Position numbers and translations under genes: made by a program. From the NCBI GenBank assembly GCA_016124635.1, contig WGNJ01000011.1, positions 152,235-216,234 on the forward strand: 64,000 bases of DNA. The letters are read 5' to 3'. Below, one piece after another: positions 1-8,600 of the stretch (position 1 is the first letter of the stretch; each line of letters begins with the position of its first letter). The stretch is from Alphaproteobacteria bacterium (GTDB lineage: Bacteria > Pseudomonadota > Alphaproteobacteria > Micropepsales > Micropepsaceae). The notes below the pieces were generated by a model, which saw only the letters and a list, made by a program, of their open reading frames with translations, was not told where the DNA came from and made no database searches.

Positions 1-258
1 GAACTCGATCGACGTGCGATCACCGTCGCCTTTGACCTCGAGCGCGAGCGCTATGAAGTCGCGTTCGACTGCGGTACCCGTTTTGTCGCGCAAAATCATT
101 TTGGCCTGGCTTCGATAAGAACCGAAACCTTCGTCGCGATCCTTCGCGGCACGCGCGATCTCGAGGCCTTTTTGCGCGTCTCCTGCATTCGCAACCGGCA
201 CCCACGCGAGCGCGGCAACAAAAGCAATGGATCCGAGCAAACGATGAACTGGGGTCAT
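1..258 (-). CDS. LolA-like outer-membrane lipoprotein-sorting protein, N-terminal part
   Basis: The gene runs off the left edge; 86 codons from ATG are visible. The protein starts with a Sec signal peptide (hydrophobic LLGSIAFVAALAWV, likely cleavage after VANA). The mature start GDAQKGLEIARAAKDRDEGF and the following SYRSQAKMILRDK and ALEVKGDGDRTSIEF are typical of the periplasmic LolA/LolB-fold family annotated as outer-membrane lipoprotein-sorting protein. Members often sit next to RND/MMPL transporters. The ATG overlaps the TGA of the upstream RND gene (ATGA), so translation is coupled. I infer a periplasmic lipid-carrying partner for that transporter; the substrate is unknown. The C-terminal two thirds lie outside the window. 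Confidence 0.75.
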   Translation of the reverse strand, partial: MTPVHRLLGSIAFVAALAWVPVANAGDAQKGLEIARAAKDRDEGFGSYRSQAKMILRDKTGTAVERDFIALALEVKGDGDRTSIEF

Positions 259-2600
259 AGTTTTCCTCGATCGAAAAGTATGAGAAGGCCCGGCAGCAAC
301 AACAGTTCGGCGAGCGCCGCGATGGCGATGATGAGCGCGGCCAGTGTCCCCATGACGGACGTGATGTTGAACGACGAAAAACCTAGCAAGGCAAATCCCA
401 AACTGAGCGCGAGCGAGGCCAAGATCACGGCGCCGCCCGTGTAGGTCAAAGTCTCGCGCGCAGCATCGAACGGACTCATGCCCAAAATGCGGCGCGCCCA
501 GCGGTATTTCGTCATCGTGTGTACCGTGTCGTCGGTAACGATGCCGTATGTGATCGACGTCACGACCGAAATTGCCAGGTTAACTTCGCTGCCCGTCAGC
601 GACCATACGCCGAAGGCGACCGCCGCCGGCGCCAAGTTGATGAGCAAACTGATCCAGCCCAGGAACCAATTCCTGAGCGCCGCCGCCATGATCAGCGACA
701 CGGCCAGAACTGACACGGCCGTTCCGAGCAGCATCGCTTGGATGTTTCGCACCGTAAGCCACGAATAGACGAGAGACATGCCGGTCGCCGGCGCGACATG
801 CGTCGGTGCGTGCTGTTTCAACCAATTGTTGCCCGCATCCGCGAGCGCGATGATCTCGTTCGACGAGACGTCCGTGAGGCGCACGGTCACCAGGCTGTCG
901 GAGCGCCCGACGTCGACGAGCGATGACATATCCTGACCTGGAGGCAACGACAGTTCGTAGAGGAACAGGTATTGCGCGATCAGCTTCTTGTTGTCGGGGA
1001 TGCGATCGAACTCCGGCTTGTCGCTGTTCATCGCCTTATTGATGCGGCGAACGACGTCCGCCAATGTCGAGACATAGACGACGTGCGGCTGCTTACGATA
1101 CCAAGCGGCGAAGGCATCGAGCGTCTTCAGATACTCGGGATTGGTGATGCCGTCGGCCTCACCAGCAGGCACCGAAAAGGACAGTGCGTGCAGCCCGGAG
1201 ATATGCTGCTCGAGATAGTCGGTCGCGATCCGGAACTCGAACGATTTGTCGAAGTACTGAACGAAGTTGTCGTTGATCTTGAGATACGGGATGGCCAGCA
1301 GCGCCAGCGGAAACAGGATCGCGAAGCCGTAGAGAAATTGTCGATTGCGCGTGACGACCCAATTGGCCATCGCCGCGACGATGCGATGCGTGCGGCCTTC
1401 CTCGGTGTATTTCGGAATTGGCAGATAGGACAGCATCGCTGGGATCAATGTCACGGTCAAAACCGCGCCGATCAGCGATCCGACCGCGACCACGTTGCCG
1501 AGCTGATTGAGCGGCGGCGAGTCGCTGAAGTTCAGCGCCAAAAAGCCGACGATCGATGTCGCCGACTTGATCAAGGTCGGCAACAGATTGAGACGGATCG
1601 TTTCGACAATCGATTGTTCGCGGCTGCGCCCGTGCGTTTGCTGCTGTACCGCCGCCATAACGAAGTGGACGCAGTCGGCAAAGAACAGCGTCATGATGAT
1701 CGGTGGTGCCGCCGCCGTGACCGTGTTCAGCACCTCGCCGAACCAGCCATAGATGCCCATCGTCTCGACAACGGTCAGTCCGATAACGACCGACGTCACG
1801 AGCGTCACGGTCATCGATCGCATGCCGATCAGCAAGACGCCCAGAATGATGACCGCCATCAACGGCACCAAGAAAAGGGTATCCCGGTGCGCCGCCTCGA
1901 CGAAGGAAAGGTCGGCCATGATGCCGCCCGTCAGATAGACGTTCACCTCCGGATGCGTCTTCTCGATGTCGGCTTTGAGCGCTTCGACGAAGTCGCCGAT
2001 CTGCGGAACGACTGAAGGACCCTTCGGCTTGTTGAACAGGATGACGACGGACGTCGCCTCGCCGCTCGGCCCCACGAAGTTCGCAACGATATCTTTGTTG
2101 CCGAGCGCGCGCCGCCGCACCTCCGCAGCGACTTCCGGCGTAACCGGCTTGCGCCCGTTGTACAGGGGCGAGACTTTCAAATCGTCGCCGTCCGCCTGCA
2201 GCTGCTGGAAATTCGCCAGCGACTCCACCCGGTAGGAATGAGGCGCCTTCCATGCACGGTTGGTGACATCAGCGAGCAACGTCAGGAACTGAGGAGAGAA
2301 GACGTTCTTGTCCTTCGGCGCCAGCACCAGGATGACGTTCACGATTTGCGCGTATTTCGCCTCGACCCGGTCGAGCGCAATGCGCTCTGGATTCTCAGGG
2401 CCGAAATAGGCTCGCGTGTCGGGATTGAAGGTCAGAAAGCGGATGCCGTAGCCGGTGAACACCGTGAAAAGGACGGCCCCGACGATGATCCAGAGGCGCC
2501 ACTTCAGGATCAACCAGCCGACGCGCGTCGAGCCTAACGCGAGATCCTCTTCGGGATCGTCGCGTCGCCCGACCGGCGGCGTTTTGACTGGCTTATCCAT
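255..2600 (-). CDS. RND superfamily (MMPL-type) transporter permease
   Basis: This is an inner-membrane transporter of about 781 residues with the two-fold RND layout. A first TM helix (LILKWRLWIIVGAVLFTVF) is followed by a large periplasmic loop and a TM bundle (LFLVPLMAVIILGVLLIGM onward). A second loop and bundle follow (MLLGTAVSVLAVSLIMAA to the C-terminus). The repeat motif is readable as FADCVHF in the first half and GIVTDDTVH in the second, where acidic residues normally carry proton flow. I chose the ATG at 2600 because AGAGAG lies just upstream; the frame stays open to 2678, overlapping the PKS end. It lies between a PKS and a LolA-like gene, which suggests lipid or polyketide export. 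It resembles hopanoid HpnN in class only; no hopanoid genes are nearby. Confidence 0.88.
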   Translation of the reverse strand: MDKPVKTPPVGRRDDPEEDLALGSTRVGWLILKWRLWIIVGAVLFTVFTGYGIRFLTFNPDTRAYFGPENPERIALDRVEAKYAQIVNVILVLAPKDKNVFSPQFLTLLADVTNRAWKAPHSYRVESLANFQQLQADGDDLKVSPLYNGRKPVTPEVAAEVRRRALGNKDIVANFVGPSGEATSVVILFNKPKGPSVVPQIGDFVEALKADIEKTHPEVNVYLTGGIMADLSFVEAAHRDTLFLVPLMAVIILGVLLIGMRSMTVTLVTSVVIGLTVVETMGIYGWFGEVLNTVTAAAPPIIMTLFFADCVHFVMAAVQQQTHGRSREQSIVETIRLNLLPTLIKSATSIVGFLALNFSDSPPLNQLGNVVAVGSLIGAVLTVTLIPAMLSYLPIPKYTEEGRTHRIVAAMANWVVTRNRQFLYGFAILFPLALLAIPYLKINDNFVQYFDKSFEFRIATDYLEQHISGLHALSFSVPAGEADGITNPEYLKTLDAFAAWYRKQPHVVYVSTLADVVRRINKAMNSDKPEFDRIPDNKKLIAQYLFLYELSLPPGQDMSSLVDVGRSDSLVTVRLTDVSSNEIIALADAGNNWLKQHAPTHVAPATGMSLVYSWLTVRNIQAMLLGTAVSVLAVSLIMAAALRNWFLGWISLLINLAPAAVAFGVWSLTGSEVNLAISVVTSITYGIVTDDTVHTMTKYRWARRILGMSPFDAARETLTYTGGAVILASLALSLGFALLGFSSFNITSVMGTLAALIIAIAALAELLLLPGLLILFDRGKL

Positions 2601-2652
2601 CGAGCTCTCTGATCGACCGGCGCAATGAGTAGACGAAACCGATCCGTCTATC

Positions 2653-5600
2653 TCATGAAATCTTCGCCAACTCGCCAATGGTGAGGTCGGGGTTATCCAA
2701 CCCGGCCTTCAGCACCCGCAAGAAACGATCGAGATACGCCGCCTGCCCGTCTTTACCATCGAACACGCCTTCTCTGGCATGCAGCGAGATCAAGATGTCG
2801 CCGTCGACTTCCTCATAGGCGATCTGAGCATCGTTAAGATAGCTGCCGCCGCCTTCGACGGAGACCGGCAACATCGTGATCTCGAGATCGCCGAAGCGAT
2901 GCAGCGTGCCCTCGGCCTGGAACATGATCTGCTCGAAGCCCGACCGATCCATGTTGTCGGGCCACATCATGTTGAAGGCGACGAAGTGCGGCTTGACCGG
3001 GCCACCGTTCGTTTCCGCGGCCGCTTCGAGCATGAGGTGCGTCGGATATCCGGTGTACTCCATGGAGTCCTGAAGCGCCCGTGTCACGTTCGCGGCATGC
3101 TCGCGTAGCGTCGTCTGAGGATCGACGTCGGCACGCACGAACATCTCGTTCGCAAGCCAGCCGACCATCTGCTCTTCCTCGCTCCGCGTGCGATTCGCAA
3201 CGTTCGACTGGATCACCACGTCACGCGCGCCGGTCACACCGTAGAGATGCGCGTGATAGGCGCCGACGAAGAGCGCATGCAGGGATACGCCCACGCCACG
3301 CGCGACCTCACGCGCGTTCCAATTCTCCTTGGCGGCGACGAAGCGTTTGACCCACGTGCCACGCGCATGCGGATCGACCAGCGCCGGGTCGCGTCCACCA
3401 AGGCTGAGCGGCGCCGGCAGGTTTGCCAGCTTCTCGCGCCAATAGGAGCGGGCCGCCTTTCCGTCTTTGCCGTCGAGCCAATTGCGATGCCACCGGGCAT
3501 AGTCGAAATAGGCTGCATTCGGCTTCTCGTCGCTATCTTTGAGCGGCATTAGCCCGAAGTAGCCCTGGAAGATCTCACGCAAGATCATGCCGAAGGCCCA
3601 GCCGTCGAGCAGGATCCCGTGTCCGCGCAACACGATGACGCTGTGGTTGTCCGGGCGGCTGAAGACGCGCAGATCGATCAGCGGCCCGTTCTGCAGGTCG
3701 TGGAAGCGGTGGGCAAGTTTGTGCAGCTCGCCCATGAATTCCTCTTCGGGCATCGATTCCGCGTCGATGCTGCGGACGGCAAATTTCTCCTTCGGCAACA
3801 CCGTGACCGTCGGCTTGCCGCCGACTTCGGGGAACGCGCTGCGCAGCATCTCGTGCCGCTCGACAACCGAGAGAAACGCCTGATTGAGACGCTCCATATC
3901 GATCGCCGGCTTGATCTTGATGACCGCGATGGTCTCGCGCATCCCGTGCATCGGGTATTGCCCGTCTTCCTGGATGCGGTGCCAGAGCCACTCTTGGCGC
4001 GGCGAGAGTTGACGCGTGGCCGACGCATTCGCTTTCTCCGCGCCCTTGCCCTCTTCGGCCGGCGCCGTGTCCAGCGTCTCGCTGATCGTCTGTGCCAGCG
4101 AAACCACCGTCGGCTTCTGCAGGAACTTACCAACCGGCAGCGTCACACCGATTTCGCTCTCGATCTTGTTCTTGAGCTGGAACGACGTGAGCGAGTCGAG
4201 GCCGAGCTCGTTGAGCGGCCGCGTTTCCTCCAGCGTCTTCGCGTCGAGCTTCAGCACGCGGGCGATTTGTTGCGCCAAGAACTCTTTGAGGATCCGTTCG
4301 CGCTCGGCCCCCTTGGTCGCCACCAGCTCGCCGCGCAGGCGTCCGCCGCCGGCACCCGACGCCGTCGACGCCATCACGTCAGCCAACCGCGGCACCTTCT
4401 TCACCGCGCTGTTCGCGCGTCCGAGCGTCGCCCAATCGACCTTGAGGAAGCCGATCTCCGGGGTGTCCTTGCGCAACATCACGCCAAGACCGCCGAGCGT
4501 CTCGCTCAGATCCATCGGCGGGATGCCGCTTTCCTTGAGGTAGCGCAGGATCTTCTTGTCGCGCTGAACCGCACCGGCTCCACCGAGCGCGCCCCAATTG
4601 ATGGCGATCGCCGGCATCCCCATGCGCCGGCGATGCGCCGCCAACAGGTCGAGGAAGCGGTTCGCCGCCACGTAGTTCGCCTGGCCCGATGAACCGAACA
4701 CCGAGGCCATCGACGAGAACATGGCGAAGAAGTCGAGCGGCGCCTTGCGCGTCGCCTCGTGCAGGTTCCAAGCACCGATCGCCTTCGGCTCGATGACGCG
4801 CAGCATGCGCTCGCCGTCGAGCTGCGTGACCAACCCGTCGTCGAGCACCATGGCGCTGTGCATGATGCCGCGCAGCGGCCGCTTGCTCTTGCTGATCTTG
4901 GCGATAACCGCCTCGACCTGTTTGCGGTCGGCAACGTCCGCCGCGATGGCGGTCGCCTTGACGGCCCGCTTTTTGAGGCTCGCGAGCAGCGCTTTCGCTT
5001 CCGGACGCGACGCGCCCGAACGGCTCATCAAATAGAGATGCTTAGCGCCGCGATCCGCGAGCCACTTCGCAGCTTCCGCACCGAAGCCGCCGAGCCCGCC
5101 CGAGATCAGGTAGGCGCCGTTCGGCGACACCGCAAAGGGATGCACCGTCGTCTGGTCGACCTGAAGATCTTCCTCCTCGAAGTCGATAACGATTTTGCCG
5201 ATGTGTTTGGCTTGCGCCATCGTCTTGAACGCATCGATCACGCGCGAAGCCGGAAACACCGTCGCCGGCAACGCCTTCATGCGCCCGCGGCTGAGGTGGT
5301 CGACGCACTCGCTGAAGACTTCCTTGATGCCCTCCGGGTCGTCGCGATCCATGCGCGCCATGTCGAGCACGAAGAACGCGCCGTTGCGCCGCAGATTGCG
5401 CAGACCCAGCGCACCGTCGCCATAGATGTCGCGCTTGCCGATTTCGACGAAACGGCCGTTGGGCGCCATCACCGACACGCCGAGAGCGATAGCATCGCCC
5501 GCCAGCGAGTTAAGCACCACGTCCACACCGCGGCCGTGCGTCACGCGCCGTACGTCTTCGGCAAAGCTCAGCGAGCGCGAGTCGAAGACATGTTTCACAC

Positions 5601-8600
5601 CAAGCTTCTTGAGATACGCGCGCTTTTGCGGATTGCCCGCCGTGCTGATGACCCTGGCGCCGATCAAGTTTGCGATTTGGATTGCCGCGAGGCCGACGCC
5701 GCCGGTACCCAAATGCACAAGAACCGTTTCACCTTTGCGCAGATGCGCGAGCCGGACGAGGCCGTAATAGGCCGTGCCATAGGCCGCCGGAACCGTCGCC
5801 GCATCGACGAAGCTCATGCGCTTCGGCATGTCATAGACCGCCGACGCCGGCACCACGAGTTCGCTGCGGAAGCAGCCTTCGGCGAACGCGATCACCTTGT
5901 CGCCGCGGCGCACGCCTTTGACGCCGGCACCGACTGCCGTGACCACGCCGCTGCACTCGACGCCCAGCAACTCCGACGGCGTACCGTTGGTGTCGGCGTC
6001 CGTCGGGTAAAGCGCTGTTGCCGCCATGATGTCGCGGAAGTTCAGGCCCGCCGCTTTCACCGCGATCTTCACTTGACCGGCGCCGACCGCAAGCGGGTCC
6101 GTCTCGATCAGTCTCAGATTGTCGAGATCGCCCGCGGACGTCATCGACAGGCGATATTGCCGCGTCAGTTCCTCCGTCTCCGCCGGTGCCTTAAGCGCCG
6201 GCAGCGCACGGTCTTCGGCCTGACGCAGACGCGGCACGAACCAGGCGTCGCCGCGTAGCGCAATTTCTGTTTCGTCGGTCTTGCCGAGCAGCACGCCCGC
6301 AAGATTCCCAGCTTGCCGCTTCGCGGCCTTGGCATCGATGTCGAGGTCGAGGACGGTTGCCTGATAATCGGCATGCTCCGTCAGCGCCGTGCGCGCAAAG
6401 CCGGCAAGCGGCGCACCCGCCATCGCTTTCGCCAGCGCCTTCGCCTCGTAGCTCTCGCCGACCGGATGCACGCCGCGCGTCATCAGCCACACGCGCGGCT
6501 TCTGTTCCGCCGTCTTCGCAAGAGCTTGCACAAGATAGAGGGCCGCAATCGAAGAGCGGCTCTCGAGAGCGGCGACGCTCTTGCGATCGAACGTCTTCAG
6601 CGCTTCCGCCGCTGCGGCGGACCAGCCGAAGAGAACACCTGCGATCTTCTTCTTTCCGCCCTGCGGCGCGACGGCATCGATCAAAGCGGCGTAGTCATCG
6701 ACCCGCGTCGGATCAATCTGCCAGCCGTCTTTGCCGGACGCTTTAAAGTTGTCGCCCGCAAACACTGAGACCACGTGAGCGCCGGCTTCCTTGAGCGAAC
6801 GCGCGCCCTGTGCCGCCAAGCTGCCTGCCACCTTGTCGCGGAAAACGAGCCACGTCTGCCCGCGACCGGCCCGCGCCGACTCCGCCAACTTCGGCGTTGC
6901 CTCGATCCAGTCTTCAACCAAATAGACCGGCTTCAAATTCTTGGACGTCGACGGCTTTTGCCGCACGCCGACCGATTTGCACGTGAAGCCTTCGAGCTCG
7001 AGAAGGCGATGGCCCTTCTCGTCCTCGATGATGGTGTCGTTGATGGCGACGGATTCGTCGAACTTGACGGTCCGCGCGCGCGACCAGAATGCGGCTTTGC
7101 CCGCGTGTCCACGCAGCACCGCACGCTCGATACGGATCGGCAGATAGAGACGCTCCGGTTCGGCCTTGCCGTTCTTCGAACTCGCACCGCCTCCGATACC
7201 GGCCTTCAGACCAAACCCGGCGTGCAGCGCCGCGTCCAGCAGAGCCGGATGGAAGTTGAACCGCTCAGTTTCAACGTCGCGGGCGCGAACGTACGCCAGC
7301 GATTCATGATCGCCCGGCCACAGCTTGCGCATCCCCTGGAACGACGGTCCGTAGGCGTAGCCGCGCTCCGACAGCTTCTTGTAGATCGGCGCCGGCGACA
7401 CGGGCGCGCTACGCGGCGCCTTGATCGGCCGGCCGTGCGCGTGGGTCGACTTCGGCAACGCGTGAATGATCGCGCGTGACCGCAAAATCCAATCGAGATT
7501 GCTTCCACGGGGCTTGCTCGAGATCGAAATGCGACCGCGTGCCGGTTCGTAGGTTGTCTGCACGAGCTCCGTCCGCTCGTTCGACAACACCATTGCTTCG
7601 AGGATTTCGACGTTCTCGAGCTCGATATCGACGGCTTCGCCGAACATCTCGCGCCCGGCGCCGAACATCATCTCGAGATATCCTGCACCCGGGAACACGA
7701 CGCTGCCGTCAACCTTGTGGTCCTGCAGAAACGCGTGCTCTTCGAGCGATATTTCACCGGACCACATCGGCGTCGCCGCCAACTCCCGTATGCCGAGCAG
7801 CGAATGCGCCTTCGGTCCTTGCAGGGCGGCTTTGCTCTCCTCGGACTCGATCCAATAGGGCTTCTTCTCCCACGGGTAGACCGGCAGATCGATGCGCGGC
7901 ACCTCATCGCCGTGGAAGCTCTCCCAGCGAGGCTCGACGCCGTTGACGTAGAGCGTCGCCGCCGCCGTCATCATCGTCTTCTCGAAGCCTTCGTCACGCT
8001 TGAGCGATGGCACGACGACGGCGCTGGTGCCCTTCTCGGCAACGCTCGACGAAATCATCGCCGACAGATTGATGTGCGGTCCCATCTCGACGAAGACGTT
8101 GCCGCCGAGACGCAAGACTTCACGCAAGCCATTTTCGAAGATCACCGCGTCGCGCATATTGCGCCACCAATAGGTGGCATCGGCCATCTGGCCGACGATC
8201 AAGTGACCGGTCACCGTCGACACCATCGGGATGTTGCCCGACAGCGGCCGGATCGACTTCAAGGACTCGAGCAATTCCTCGCGCAACGGATCCATGTGAT
8301 GCGAGTGCGCCGCGAAATCGACTTTGAGCACGCGTGCGAAAAAGTCTTCGCCGTGCTTCTCCTTGAGCTTTTGAACGACTTCCTGGATCGCATCGTTGTC
8401 GCCGGCGATATTGATCATGCTGGTGCCGTTCACGGCCGCGATATCGACGCGGGTGATGCCCCATTCTTCGAGCTGACGCTCCATATCGCTCCGCGACAGC
8501 GCGATCGCGGCGATCGTCCCGCGGCCTTCCTGCGTCGCCTGTAGGCGTGCGCGGTGATAGAGCAACTTCACGGCGTCGGGCGTCGACAGAATGCCGGCCG

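Noticed and set aside
255..2600. Hopanoid transporter HpnN
   Set aside because: Same superfamily, but no hopanoid genes nearby; the neighbours are a PKS and a LolA-like gene.
4759..6258. A 499-codon open frame antisense to the PKS (and other long ones at 972-2015 and 3619-4692)
   Set aside because: Same reasons: composition unlike a protein and complete overlap with PKS or RND domains.
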